NCBI GenBank assembly: GCA_001799635.1
Contig: MGTV01000015.1
Span: 1-52,228 of the forward strand
From: Elusimicrobia bacterium GWA2_62_23
Lineage (GTDB): Bacteria; Elusimicrobiota; Elusimicrobia; Elusimicrobiales; UBA9959
DNA: 52,228 nucleotides
Direction of reading: 5' to 3'
Below are positions 24,059 through 34,173 of this stretch, piece after piece (position 1 is the first letter of the stretch; every line of letters starts with the position of its first letter). A model generated the notes under the pieces. That model had not been told where the DNA came from. It did no database searches and saw only the letters and a program-made list of their open reading frames with translations. The position numbers and the translations under genes are program-made.

Positions 24059-24958
24059 ATGGCCTCACTGCGCGACATACGCAAGCATATCGACTCTGTA
24101 AAGAGCATCAAGCAGATCACCTACGCCATGAAGATGGTGGCGGCGGCGCGCATCAAGCGGGCCCAGAGCTCCATCCTGGCTTCGCGGCCTTTCGCCGCGG
24201 AGATGGACCGCCTGATAGCGGACCTGTACTGCGAGCTCGGCGAGGACGACATCGCCGGCACGCAGGCGAAGGAACTTTTCGCCGCGCGCCATAAAGGCGG
24301 GGCCGTCTGCCTGGTGCTGGTGACGGCCGACAAGGGGCTCTGCGGCTCTTTCAATACCAACCTGCTCAAGGCCGCGACCGCCTGGATCAAGGGCCACCGC
24401 AACCGCAAGATCTACGTGGTGGCCGTGGGCCGCAAGGGCCGGGATTTCATAAAGCGCCTCAAAGGCCTGGACCTGGAGATGGCCTTCGAGCTGGTGGGCA
24501 TCTTCCCCAAGGCCGGCTACGCGCACGCCCAGCTGCTGGCCGACAACATTTTCAAGATCTACCAGACCCTGCCCGTGGAGAGCGTTACGCTGCTCTATAA
24601 CGAGTTCAAATCCATGATGGCCCAGCGCATAGTCACGGACCAGGTGCTGCCGCTGACGGCCCATATCTCCGGCTGCGGCGTTAAGGGCCGGACCCGCGCT
24701 GATTTCGCTTTCGAGCCCGGCAAGGCGGAACTGCTGGGCGCCCTGCTGCCCCGCCACGTCGGGGCGCAGCTTTACCGGATGCTGCTGGAGTCGCAGGCGG
24801 CCGAGCTGGCCGCGCGCATGAGCGCCATGGAGTCAGCCTCCAAGAACGCCTCCGAACTGATAGACGGCCTCACTTTGAAGATGAACAAGACGCGCCAGGC
24901 GATGATAACCACGGAACTCAACGAGATCGTGAGCGGCTCGGAAGCCCTGGGCGGTTGA
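24059..24958 (+). CDS. atpG: ATP synthase F1 subunit gamma
   Basis: The 299-residue rotor shaft has the N-terminal coiled coil starting ASLRDIRKHIDSVKSIKQIT, the central Rossmann-like part (VTADKGLCGSFN) and the C-terminal helix MSAMESASKNASELI ... LNEIVSGSEAL. All are diagnostic of gamma. Confidence 0.95.
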   Translation: MASLRDIRKHIDSVKSIKQITYAMKMVAAARIKRAQSSILASRPFAAEMDRLIADLYCELGEDDIAGTQAKELFAARHKGGAVCLVLVTADKGLCGSFNTNLLKAATAWIKGHRNRKIYVVAVGRKGRDFIKRLKGLDLEMAFELVGIFPKAGYAHAQLLADNIFKIYQTLPVESVTLLYNEFKSMMAQRIVTDQVLPLTAHISGCGVKGRTRADFAFEPGKAELLGALLPRHVGAQLYRMLLESQAAELAARMSAMESASKNASELIDGLTLKMNKTRQAMITTELNEIVSGSEALGG

Positions 24959-26392
<1,434 letters not shown>

Positions 26393-26396
26393 GCTT

Positions 26397-26822
26397 ATGG
26401 ACGAAAAACCCGTTATCCTGCTCACCGTGGTGACCCCGGAGAAGACCGTGCTCTCGGAGCATCCGGTGGACTTCGTGGTGCTGCCCGCCTTCGGCGGCGA
26501 ACTGGGCGTGCTGCCCGGCCACGCGCCCGAAGTGGTGCAGCTCAAGGAAGGTTTCCTGCGCTACTCTTCCGGCAAGGAGAAGGAAGTTTTTTCGGCCCTG
26601 AGCGGTTTCGCCGAGATCTACGATAACAGGGTGCTGGTGCTGGCCGAGGCGGCCGAACTCGCCAAGGAGATCGACGAGGAGCGGGCCAAGCAGGCCTGGC
26701 GCAAGGCCAAGGACGCCATCGCCCTGCAGGGCGACCAGATAGATATCGACGAGGCCCAGGCCTCGCTCAAGCGCGCCGCGGTGCGCCTGAAACTGGCCGA
26801 GTACCGCAAGAAGCACAAATAG
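26397..26822 (+). CDS. atpC: ATP synthase F1 subunit epsilon
   Basis: The 141-residue protein has the N-terminal beta sandwich (LLTVVTPEKTVLSEHPVDFV, GGELGVLPGHAP) and a two-helix C-terminal domain (IDEERAKQAWRKAKDAI), so it can inhibit hydrolysis. It ends the operon. The palindrome at 26836 follows 14 bases later. Confidence 0.95.
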   Translation: MDEKPVILLTVVTPEKTVLSEHPVDFVVLPAFGGELGVLPGHAPEVVQLKEGFLRYSSGKEKEVFSALSGFAEIYDNRVLVLAEAAELAKEIDEERAKQAWRKAKDAIALQGDQIDIDEAQASLKRAAVRLKLAEYRKKHK

Positions 26823-26835
26823 CCCGGGTGTGGGG

Positions 26836-26894
26836 AATGGGGTCAGGTCTTTACTTTTGACCTAAGAGGTCAAAAGTAAAGACCTGACCCCATT
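26836..26894. repeat. Perfect 28-bp-arm palindrome, GGGGTC...GACCCC (REP-like)
   Basis: Arms 26836-26863 and 26867-26894 are exact complements around AAG. It sits between the converging atpC and ubiE genes and touches the ubiE stop codon. GGGG/CCCC ends and length match the palindrome at 12585, but the inner sequence differs. It may also act as a weak terminator in both directions. Confidence 0.8.
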
Positions 26895-27599
26895 TTATTT
26901 TACGGCGGTGTGGACGGCGACGGCGCCGGGGCAGAGGACGGCGTGGGAGGCCGACGCGAAGCCGGCCTCCAGGAGCACGGCGTCGAATTCCGACGCCGGG
27001 TAGAAGTTGAGGATGGTGTTCCTGAGGAACAGGTAGGAAGAGCGGCTTTTGGGGGAGAGCAGGTTCAGCAGGCCTATCACCGAGCGCACATAAACGCCCA
27101 TCAGCAGGCGCAGGGCGGGGTTGGCGGGCCTGGTGGTCTCCACCTGCAGAAAAACGCCGCCGGGCCTGAGCACGCGCCGGAATTCGCGCAGCGCGGCCAG
27201 CAGGAGCGGTTTATCTATGTTGAGATTGCGCGTGGCGAAGGAGATGGTGACCAGGTCGAATTTGCCGTCGGGGAAGGGCAGTTCCTTCGCTTCCGCTTTC
27301 AGGAAGGTCACACCGCCGTTCTTTTTCCGCGCGGCCGAGAGCATGGCCTCACTGAGGTCCGTGCCGGTGACAGCGAGGCCCGGGCCGAAGGCCTTTCGAA
27401 GGGCGATAGAAAAGTCCCCGGTGCCGCAGCAGACGTCGAGCGCCTCGCGCGCGCCGGGGGCGGCGCGCAGGGCCAGGCGCGCGGCCCGCGCGCGCCAGTA
27501 GAGGTCCAGGCCTAAGGTGAGGAGGGAATTTACCGTCTCGTAAAAAAGGTAAATGCCGTCATAAAACCCGGCTATCGCCAGCTCTGTTTTAGACGGCAT
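26895..27599 (-). CDS. ubiE: Demethylmenaquinone/ubiquinone C-methyltransferase
   Basis: The 234-residue SAM-dependent methyltransferase has motif I LDVCCGTGDFSIAL, ATRNLNIDKPLLLAALREFRR and RPGGVFLQVE, all typical of the UbiE/MenG family. It adds the last methyl group in menaquinone or ubiquinone synthesis. In an organism of this type menaquinone is the more likely product. The 57-residue gene lies 28 bases upstream on the same strand. Confidence 0.88.
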   Translation of the reverse strand: MPSKTELAIAGFYDGIYLFYETVNSLLTLGLDLYWRARAARLALRAAPGAREALDVCCGTGDFSIALRKAFGPGLAVTGTDLSEAMLSAARKKNGGVTFLKAEAKELPFPDGKFDLVTISFATRNLNIDKPLLLAALREFRRVLRPGGVFLQVETTRPANPALRLLMGVYVRSVIGLLNLLSPKSRSSYLFLRNTILNFYPASEFDAVLLEAGFASASHAVLCPGAVAVHTAVK

Positions 27600-27627
27600 T
27601 TATCCGCGGAGAGAAAGAAACTAAAAA

Positions 27628-27801
27628 CTATTTCTTCTCTTCTTTGTTGTCGTTTTCGGCCACGAACTTCTTGATCTCTTCGAAGCCCTCGATGATGAGG
27701 CGGGCTTTGGAGAGGCCGAAGGAGAACGGGTACTTGTCGTTCTCGTTCCGCTTGAGGATAAGGACGGGCTGGCCTTTGTATTCGGTTCTTTCTACGATCA
27801 T
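27628..27801 (-). CDS. 57-residue conserved-looking small protein
   Basis: A 57-codon frame starts at ATG 27801 with GGAGGT about 9 bases upstream, a strong ribosome-binding site. The protein is two or three strands (ERTEYKGQPVLILKR, KYPFSFGLSKARLII) and one helix (EGFEEIKKFVAEN) with a Lys/Glu tail. It is very likely translated because of the ribosome-binding site and codon bias. It is cotranscribed with ubiE. No family is named. Confidence 0.7.
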   Translation of the reverse strand: MIVERTEYKGQPVLILKRNENDKYPFSFGLSKARLIIEGFEEIKKFVAENDNKEEKK

Positions 27802-27939
27802 AATTGGCTACCTCCGCGCATAATAGCGCTTAAGCCCTAATCCTAGCACAAAACTTCTATATATTTCAATATTATTTATTTTATTACATATTTATCTGAC
27901 ATAGGGCCGGTCCGGTTGCGGCCCGCCGGTTTAATTTTG

Positions 27940-27945
27940 TAGATT
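27940..27945 (+). promoter_or_regulatory. -10 box of the membrane protein at 27952
   Basis: TAGATT lies 6 bases before the ATG, with TTGCGG (27916-27921) at an 18-base spacing as a partial -35. The message would be leaderless. The AT-rich bases 27845-27900 upstream could be an UP-like element for this or the opposite gene. Confidence 0.45.
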
Positions 27946-27951
27946 CGGGAT

Positions 27952-28434
27952 ATGGACAAAAAAGAACTGGCGAGGACGCTGCTGGTAAAGGCCGTGAAGA
28001 CCCTGGTGGTGCTGTTCACCCTGTTCGCCATGGGCTGGTTCGTGGAGCAGCTGCCGTTCGCCCGCGAACTGCCCTTCCTGAGCCCCAAGCTCCCGGTGAG
28101 CGTGTTCGTGAACGCCGTGGTGGCGCTGCTGGCGGTGGCCGCCTTCGTCAATTTCGGCCGCGAGGCCGGGCCTTCAGTGGCGGGCCTGCTGGATTTTGTG
28201 CCGAAAGCGGGGGAGATCTTCGGCAACGCCGTTAAGATAGTCGCGCTGCTCTTTTCCTTCTACGCCTTCCAGGACGCGGTCTTTCCTTTTGTCGGGGAGT
28301 TCGAGTGGGTCTACCACTCGTTCTTTCTCGGCCTGACCCTGTTCTTCCTCGTGCGAGCCGGCCTGCTTATCTACGCCGCCAGCGAGGAGATAAGCCGTTA
28401 TCTCGTATCGGTCCTGAACCCGCCGAAACAGTAA
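27952..28434 (+). CDS. Four-helix integral membrane protein
   Basis: In 160 residues there are four hydrophobic stretches (about 10-32, 48-66, 85-108 and 118-140) with basic residues near the N-terminus, and a cytoplasmic-looking tail. No motif points to a function. The gene converges on the Gfo/Idh-like gene with a 13-base gap and no terminator. Confidence 0.65.
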   Translation: MDKKELARTLLVKAVKTLVVLFTLFAMGWFVEQLPFARELPFLSPKLPVSVFVNAVVALLAVAAFVNFGREAGPSVAGLLDFVPKAGEIFGNAVKIVALLFSFYAFQDAVFPFVGEFEWVYHSFFLGLTLFFLVRAGLLIYAASEEISRYLVSVLNPPKQ

Positions 28435-28447
28435 CTTGCCCCGGGCT

Positions 28448-29410
28448 CTACAGCGGCACGGCGGAGGAGCGCAGGGAAGAAGAGTAATAGGCGTTCTTGA
28501 GGAGTTTTACGCAGTAGCGTGAGTTGCGCAGCGACGAGCCGGCAGGGAGTTCCCGGTTTATTTCCTTCACAAGATCCTTCAGTTCCGCCGCCAGCAGTTC
28601 CGGGCGGCCTTCAGCGCCGCACAGGCCGTCGGGGTAGCGCACGCTCTCCGGCGGCCCGCCTTTAACGTCGATGCGCAGCAGGTCGCCGTCCAGGTCCAGC
28701 CGGCCGCCGGGGCCGGCGGCGGAAACGCGCGTGCGGTCGGCGTGAAAGCCCGCGGCGACGTGGGCTTCACCGTCGGCGCCGCCGAAATGCACCAGGAAAG
28801 AGCCGGAAGAATCGGGGCGCGCCGTGCCCTGTTCGGCGGCGGGCAGCAGCCTGGCCGTCAGCGCCGTGGGGGGGCGGCGGGCTATCGCCAGGAGCATCGC
28901 GAAAGCCCGCCACCCGTCGGCGGCGGTCTCGCCGCCGGCGGGCGCGGGACCCGCCCGCAGGATCTGCGCCTGCACCCGGAAGATGTCGCCCAGCAGGCGC
29001 TGTTCCAGCGCCTTTTCCAGGGCGCCCCAGGCCAGTGTCCGCTCCCACGGCTGCAGCGCGCCGAGCGAGAGCTTGCGCTCGGCCGCCGCGGTTCGCAGCG
29101 TTTCGAAGTCGGTGGTGGAAAAGCAAAAAGGCGTCTCGCAAACGGCGTGCGCCCTGTTTTCCAGGGCCAGCAGGGCCGCCTTGAAGCGGGTTTCCGGGGG
29201 GCCGGAGACCAGCACCAGGTCCAGCCGCTCCTCTTTTGAGAAGAGTTCGGCCTGGCCGGGATAATAGGCGGTTTTCGGCGCCAGGCCCTCCGGGCGCGCG
29301 GCCGCCTGTCCGGCGCCGCAGGCGGCGGCCAGCTCCAGGCCGGCGGCCTCTAAAGCCTGCCGGAAATACCCGGCCCGGCCGTCCCCAAGACCCAGAATGG
29401 CTGCTCGCAT
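28448..29410 (-). CDS. Gfo/Idh/MocA-like oxidoreductase, degenerate
   Basis: The 320-residue protein opens with a Rossmann start (AAILGLGDGRAGYFRQAL) and continues LVLVSGPPETRFKAALLALE, which parallels the Gfo/Idh family. The family's EKP motif is CETPF here, without the Lys needed for catalysis. The first Gly loop is also irregular. It may bind a nucleotide or sugar without redox activity. The C-terminal half is Ala/Gly-rich and weakly conserved. Confidence 0.55.
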   Translation of the reverse strand: MRAAILGLGDGRAGYFRQALEAAGLELAAACGAGQAAARPEGLAPKTAYYPGQAELFSKEERLDLVLVSGPPETRFKAALLALENRAHAVCETPFCFSTTDFETLRTAAAERKLSLGALQPWERTLAWGALEKALEQRLLGDIFRVQAQILRAGPAPAGGETAADGWRAFAMLLAIARRPPTALTARLLPAAEQGTARPDSSGSFLVHFGGADGEAHVAAGFHADRTRVSAAGPGGRLDLDGDLLRIDVKGGPPESVRYPDGLCGAEGRPELLAAELKDLVKEINRELPAGSSLRNSRYCVKLLKNAYYSSSLRSSAVPL

Positions 29411-29475
29411 AGTGATATTTAATCAAATATAAGGGGGGGCAAAAACACCCCTGATCAAGTATCACAAAACGCTTG

Positions 29476-29503
29476 TTGACTTGTAATAATTATTTAATAT
29501 AAT
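29476..29503 (+). promoter_or_regulatory. Sigma-70 promoter of the pilMNOPQ operon
   Basis: TTGACT (29476-29481), a 16-base spacer and a perfect TATAAT (29498-29503) precede pilM. A small hairpin (TGCGC 29523-29527 with GCGCA 29534-29538) lies in the leader. No other gene is in the 164-base gap. Confidence 0.7.
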
Positions 29504-29574
29504 TGTTCTATACTGAATCTTGTGCGCTAAAAAGCGCAGCGGGGTGGGGCGGTACGGAGGGCTTTTAAAAACGG

Positions 29575-30684
29575 ATGCTTTCAAACCTGGCTAAAATGAT
29601 GTTCCCGCCTAAAGACGTCATAGGCATCGACATCGGTAATTACGCCGTAAAGGTCGTCTGTTTCACCGAGGAGAAAAAAGTCCTGAAGCTCAAGGACTGG
29701 GGCTATATCCCCCTGGCCATAAAGGCGGACGTCCCGCCAGAAGAGAAGAAGGCCATAATCTCCGGCGAGATCAAGACCTACCTGAAGAAGAAGAACATCC
29801 AGGCCCGCTACGCGGCGGCCTCCATTTCCGGCAACTCCGTCATAGTCCGCTACGTCAAACTTCCCAAGCTCTCCAAGAAAGAGCTCGCCCTGACCATCAA
29901 CGTGGAGGCCGAGCCGTTCATCCCGTTCGACATCAAGGACGTCAACCTCACCTATTACATCCTCAACGACGCCTCGGAAGAGGGCGAGCCCAAGATGGAC
30001 ACCGTGCTGGTGGCCGCCAAGCGCGAGGCCGTGCAGGACAAGATCGACATCATCTCCGGCGCCGGCCTGGAGCCGCTCATCATCGACGTGGACTCTTTCG
30101 CGCTGGAGACGCTCTACGAGCGCCTCGCCCCCAAGGGCGAGAACAACTCGGTGCTGCTGCTCAATATCGGCCAGAAGGTGACCAACCTCTCTATAATTTC
30201 GCAGGGCGTGACCCGCGTCGTGCGCGACATCTTCATAGCCGGTTCCACCTTCGACAAGGCCATCGCCAAGGCCCTTAAATCCGACCCGGCCGCGGCCGAC
30301 GCCGCCAAGAAAGGCCACGGCGTGATAGTGTCCGACGAGGACAAGGCGGCCGCCATCGAGTCCTTCGACAAGCAGGGTATCGCCGTTTCCAAGGCTTCCT
30401 CCGGCGTGCTGAAGGACCTCTATACCGAAGTGTCGCGCTCCATAGACTTCTACCTCTCCCAGGGCGTGGAACATTCCATCTCCAAGATCATCGTCTCCGG
30501 CGGCATGGCCAACCTGGGCAACATCACCAAATTCCTCGCCGCCGAATTCAAGGTGCCGGTAGAGCTGGCCAACCCGCTGGCTTTCCTGGCGGAAGCCCCC
30601 AAGAACATGCCTAAGGACGTGCTGCCCTCGCTCGCGGTGGCGGCCGGCCTGGCGCTGCGCAAGCTCAAGGACTGGGAAGAATGA
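29575..30684 (+). CDS. pilM: Type IV pilus inner-membrane platform protein PilM
   Basis: The 369-residue actin-like ATPase (FtsA/MreB fold) has phosphate-1 VIGIDIGNYAVKVV and a second phosphate loop around LLNIGQKVTNLSII. It sits in the cytoplasm and binds the N-terminal tail of PilN. GGAGGG lies about 15 bases before ATG 29575, which is long, so an internal Met at residues 7-8 is possible. It overlaps pilN by 4 bases (ATGA). Confidence 0.92.
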   Translation: MLSNLAKMMFPPKDVIGIDIGNYAVKVVCFTEEKKVLKLKDWGYIPLAIKADVPPEEKKAIISGEIKTYLKKKNIQARYAAASISGNSVIVRYVKLPKLSKKELALTINVEAEPFIPFDIKDVNLTYYILNDASEEGEPKMDTVLVAAKREAVQDKIDIISGAGLEPLIIDVDSFALETLYERLAPKGENNSVLLLNIGQKVTNLSIISQGVTRVVRDIFIAGSTFDKAIAKALKSDPAAADAAKKGHGVIVSDEDKAAAIESFDKQGIAVSKASSGVLKDLYTEVSRSIDFYLSQGVEHSISKIIVSGGMANLGNITKFLAAEFKVPVELANPLAFLAEAPKNMPKDVLPSLAVAAGLALRKLKDWEE

Positions 30685-31229
30685 TCAGAATAAACCTCAT
30701 TCCACCCGAATACATAGAGCGGATAAACCGTAAGGCCGTCATTGCCAAGGCCGTGCTGGCCGGCGTGATAGTGGTGGCCAGCGTGGTGCTGGTCTCGGCG
30801 TGGCACCTTACCCGCTCCAAGACCATAGAGTCCACGCTCGCCAAGCGCACCGAGGAACTGAAGGTGCTGCAGAAAGACGTGGACCAGGTGAAGGCCATAG
30901 AGGCGCAGATCGCCGAGGTGCAGCGCTACCTGGACTCCATCAGCAGCATCAACAAGAACCGGTTCATCTACACGCATTTCCTGCAGGACCTCACCAGCGA
31001 CCTGCCGGCCACGATCTGGTTCAACGGCCTGACCACCAACCTCAGCGGCGGGGTCATAAAGGTGGACGTGGTGGTCAACTCCAACTCCGCGTACGACCTG
31101 GCCTACTGGATAAACTCGCTCGAAACCTCCGGCCCTTACTCCGAAGTTGGCGTCGGCGGCATCGCGGTGTCCGAGACGGAAGACGGCAAGCGGTTCTCCG
31201 CCCCGCTTACCCTGAAGTACTCCAGGTAA
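30681..31229 (+). CDS. pilN: Type IV pilus assembly protein PilN
   Basis: The 182-residue protein has the conserved MIRINLIPPEYIERI tail that docks on PilM. One membrane helix (about 20-40) and a periplasmic coiled coil and ferredoxin-like domain follow. It pairs with PilO. Confidence 0.92.
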   Translation: MIRINLIPPEYIERINRKAVIAKAVLAGVIVVASVVLVSAWHLTRSKTIESTLAKRTEELKVLQKDVDQVKAIEAQIAEVQRYLDSISSINKNRFIYTHFLQDLTSDLPATIWFNGLTTNLSGGVIKVDVVVNSNSAYDLAYWINSLETSGPYSEVGVGGIAVSETEDGKRFSAPLTLKYSR

Positions 31230-31233
31230 AAAC

Positions 31234-31785
31234 ATGGACAAGATACAACTGACAAAAGAGCAGATGGGCCAGATAGCGGCGGGCCTGCTTTTCGGCGGGC
31301 TCTTCATCTATGGTTACCTGTTCTATTTCTGGCTGCCCACGGCCAAGAAGATAGAGGAGAACACTAAGAAGGTCGCCACCATTGAGGCGGACATCAACAA
31401 GGCCAAGATGCAGAAGGCCAAGTACAAGAACCTGGAAGCCAAGCTGGTCAGCCTGCGCGAGGAGAAGGACGCCGCCCAGAAGAAGCTGCCCCGCGACCGC
31501 AAGCTGCCGGACCTTCTGCGCACCATCACCGCGCTCAGCAAGAAGCATAAGATCAACGTGCAGGCCATTACCCCGGCCGGCAGCGCCCCCGTGGAATATT
31601 TCACCAGGGTCTCCTACATCATTTCCCTCAAGGGCAACTACCACGACGTGGGGCGGTTCCTGACGGCGCTGGGGCTCGAGGAGCGCATCATGACCTCCGA
31701 GAACCTCACCATGGGAGCCACCAACGCCCCCGAAGCTTCCGTCAACGCCCAGTTCACGCTGGTCGCTTACCAGTACAACGGCTGA
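31234..31785 (+). CDS. pilO: Type IV pilus assembly protein PilO
   Basis: The 183-residue protein has one membrane helix (about 13-33), a coiled coil (about 35-85) and the PilO periplasmic domain (SYIISLKGNYHDVGRFLTAL). It starts 4 bases after pilN. Confidence 0.92.
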   Translation: MDKIQLTKEQMGQIAAGLLFGGLFIYGYLFYFWLPTAKKIEENTKKVATIEADINKAKMQKAKYKNLEAKLVSLREEKDAAQKKLPRDRKLPDLLRTITALSKKHKINVQAITPAGSAPVEYFTRVSYIISLKGNYHDVGRFLTALGLEERIMTSENLTMGATNAPEASVNAQFTLVAYQYNG

Positions 31786-31791
31786 TAAACT

Positions 31792-32235
31792 ATGAAATTC
31801 CTGATCACCGCCCTGCTGATGTCCTGCGCCGCCGGCGCCGCCGCGCAGATCGCGGTTTCCACGCCGGCCGCCACGGTGGAGCAGATGTACAGGCCGGTCA
31901 ACCCGCGCGATCCGTTGCTGCCTGCCACGGTGTTCGGCGACCAGAAAGGCCCCGGCAAAACTTCCGCCGCCGCGGCCGCCTCGCCGTCCCTGGAGAAGGG
32001 AACGTTCACCGTTTACGGCCTGGTGCTGACCGGGATACTGGAAGATTCCAAGAGCCGTCAGGCCCTTCTGCGCGACCAGTCCACCGGACTGCTCTACACG
32101 CTGAAGGCCGGGCGCCTGCTGGATTCAAAGAAGAAGGCCGTGCCGGGCGTCTCCGGCGTGGTGAAGGGCAAGCAGGTCATACTGATGACCGAGGATAAGA
32201 AGGTTCACCAGCTCAACCTTCGCGAGAAGGAATGA
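31792..32235 (+). CDS. pilP: Type IV pilus lipoprotein-like PilP
   Basis: The 147-residue protein has a signal peptide (a Cys at residue 12 in LLMSCAAG could be lipidated). The segment NPRDPLLP is typical before the PilP beta domain (FTVYGLVLTGILEDSKSRQA). PilP links PilNO to PilQ. It is shorter than the classical form. Confidence 0.82.
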   Translation: MKFLITALLMSCAAGAAAQIAVSTPAATVEQMYRPVNPRDPLLPATVFGDQKGPGKTSAAAAASPSLEKGTFTVYGLVLTGILEDSKSRQALLRDQSTGLLYTLKAGRLLDSKKKAVPGVSGVVKGKQVILMTEDKKVHQLNLREKE

Positions 32236-32246
32236 ACGAGGTAAAA

Positions 32247-34112
32247 ATGAAAAAGCTAATTACACTGGCCGTCACAGCGGTATTCCTGCTCCAGAACGTG
32301 CCGGTGGCTTACGCCGTTGAGGCAGCCACCGTCAAGTCGGTCCGGGTCTCCGCCGACAACGTCTACATCGCCACCGACCGCCCGGTGCAGTACAAGGCTT
32401 TTACCATGGAGCAGCCCCCTAAGCTGGTGCTGGAGCTCATGGATTCCCGGATGCAGACCCTGCAGGACATCCCCGTGAACGGCGCGACACTGCGCAAAGT
32501 GCGCACAGGCCAGTTCAAGACCAGCCCGGTCAGTATTTCGCGCGTCGTGATGGACCTCTCCCAGAAGACCGCTTACGAGATCACCCGCCGAGGTACCGAA
32601 CTCATAGTCATGCTGGGCGCCAGGCCCGCCGCCGTCGCCGCGCAGCCGGTGAAGGACGTTCCCGCTTCTCCCGCCGCGGCTCCCGCCGTTTCTCCCTCCG
32701 CCGTCACCGTCATAACCCCGGACGCCAAGCCTGCCGATAAGCCGATAGTGATGACCCTCGAGGCGTCTCCCATAAAGCCTTCCGACCTGGGCCGCGAGTC
32801 CGCGCCCGTCCCTTCGGCCAGGAAAGCCTCTTCCATCGGGTCCGCCAAGGGCATCCTGGACAGCCTGCCCCGCGAGCCGATCACCCTGGATTACAGCGAG
32901 GCCGACGTGCGCGAAGTGCTGGACATGATGGCGGCCAAAGCCAACATCAACATGATCTACGGCGACGACGTCAGCGGCACCCTCACCATCAGCCTTTCCA
33001 AGGTGCCCTTCGACGAGGCCTTTAAGACCATTCTCAACGTGAAAGGCCTGGCCGGCCAGCAGGTGGGCGACAACATCCTTCGCATAGCCGCCCCGGCGTC
33101 TTTCCTGGCCGAGCAGAAAAAAGCCATGGCCCAGACCCGCGTGTTCTTCCTGAGCTACGCCAAGGCCGCCGAGGTGAAGGTGCAGGTGGACGCCGTGGCA
33201 GTGGCCGAAGGCCGCACCAAGGCCAGCTGTAACTCCGACGAGAACAATAACGCCCTTATAGTCACGGACAACCCCATAGGTTTGGACGCCACCTCGCGCC
33301 TGATCCGCTCCCTGGACCGCGTGCCCAAGCAGGTGCTGATAGAGGCCAAACTGGTGGAAGTCTCGCTGGATAATTCCCTGGACTACGGCATTAACTGGTC
33401 CGGCTACGCCAACGACAGGCAGGGCGGCTACATCGGTTCGCAGAGCGTGAACGCCGCCACGGAGAAATTGGGCGGGCAGGCCGCGGTCATGACCCCTTAC
33501 GGCGCGGCCGCGGGCGGCACCGGGGTTAACCTGCCGGCCAACCTTGTTTACGGCGCCTTCCGTCTGGGCAAGGTGGCGTCCAACTACATGTTCGACGCGG
33601 TGATCACCGCCGCGGCCAAGAAAGGCAAGGCCAAGGTGCTCAGCGACCCCAAAGTGGCCACGCTCAATAACAAGGAAGCCAACATCAACATCACCACGCA
33701 GGTCCCGTATACCACCACGGAGACCACGGCTTCCACTCCCCCGACCGCCACCACCAAGGTCACCTACCTGACCACCGGTATAGTGCTGAAGGTCACCCCC
33801 ACCATAAATTCCGACGGGCGCATCTCCATGAAGATCAACCCGTCCATCAGCCAGGTCTCGCCCACGATCACCCCGGTGGCCGGCGGCGCCCCCGGCATAG
33901 ACACCAGGTCGGCCGACACCAACGTGATAGTAAAGAACGGCGAGACCATCGTGATAGGCGGCCTGATCTCCGACACGCAGTCGGAGGCCGTCTTCAAGGT
34001 GCCGATACTGGGCGACATACCGCTGCTCGGCTATCTCTTTAAGAAGAAATCCATGACCCGCACCCGCATGGAGCTGCTGATCTTCGTGACCCCGAAGATC
34101 ATCGAAGACTAA
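32247..34112 (+). CDS. pilQ: Type IV pilus secretin PilQ
   Basis: With ATG 32247 the protein has 621 residues. CGAGGT 5 bases upstream makes this start better than ATG 32232, whose AAGGA touches the codon. Order: signal peptide, AMIN domain (about 25-130, VRVSADNVYIATDRPVQYKA), a Pro/Ala linker, secretin N0/N1 (ITLDYSEADVREVLDMMAAK) and the secretin pore (VLIEAKLVEVS ... NVIVKNGETIVIGGLISD, LLIFVTPKI). It forms the outer-membrane channel. A Thr-rich insert (about 480-500) lies in the pore domain. Confidence 0.95.
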   Translation: MKKLITLAVTAVFLLQNVPVAYAVEAATVKSVRVSADNVYIATDRPVQYKAFTMEQPPKLVLELMDSRMQTLQDIPVNGATLRKVRTGQFKTSPVSISRVVMDLSQKTAYEITRRGTELIVMLGARPAAVAAQPVKDVPASPAAAPAVSPSAVTVITPDAKPADKPIVMTLEASPIKPSDLGRESAPVPSARKASSIGSAKGILDSLPREPITLDYSEADVREVLDMMAAKANINMIYGDDVSGTLTISLSKVPFDEAFKTILNVKGLAGQQVGDNILRIAAPASFLAEQKKAMAQTRVFFLSYAKAAEVKVQVDAVAVAEGRTKASCNSDENNNALIVTDNPIGLDATSRLIRSLDRVPKQVLIEAKLVEVSLDNSLDYGINWSGYANDRQGGYIGSQSVNAATEKLGGQAAVMTPYGAAAGGTGVNLPANLVYGAFRLGKVASNYMFDAVITAAAKKGKAKVLSDPKVATLNNKEANINITTQVPYTTTETTASTPPTATTKVTYLTTGIVLKVTPTINSDGRISMKINPSISQVSPTITPVAGGAPGIDTRSADTNVIVKNGETIVIGGLISDTQSEAVFKVPILGDIPLLGYLFKKKSMTRTRMELLIFVTPKIIED

Positions 34113-34130
34113 GACGGGCGGGCCCGGACG

Positions 34131-34168
34131 GCAGGGACCTGGGATAAGCCCCGGTCCCTGCTTTTTTT
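34131..34168 (+). terminator. Terminator of the pil operon
   Basis: GCAGGGACC (34131-34139) pairs with 34153-34161, with an inner GGG/CCC extension, followed by seven T. The next start codon lies only 5 bases beyond the T-run. Confidence 0.9.
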
Positions 34169-34173
34169 AGACC

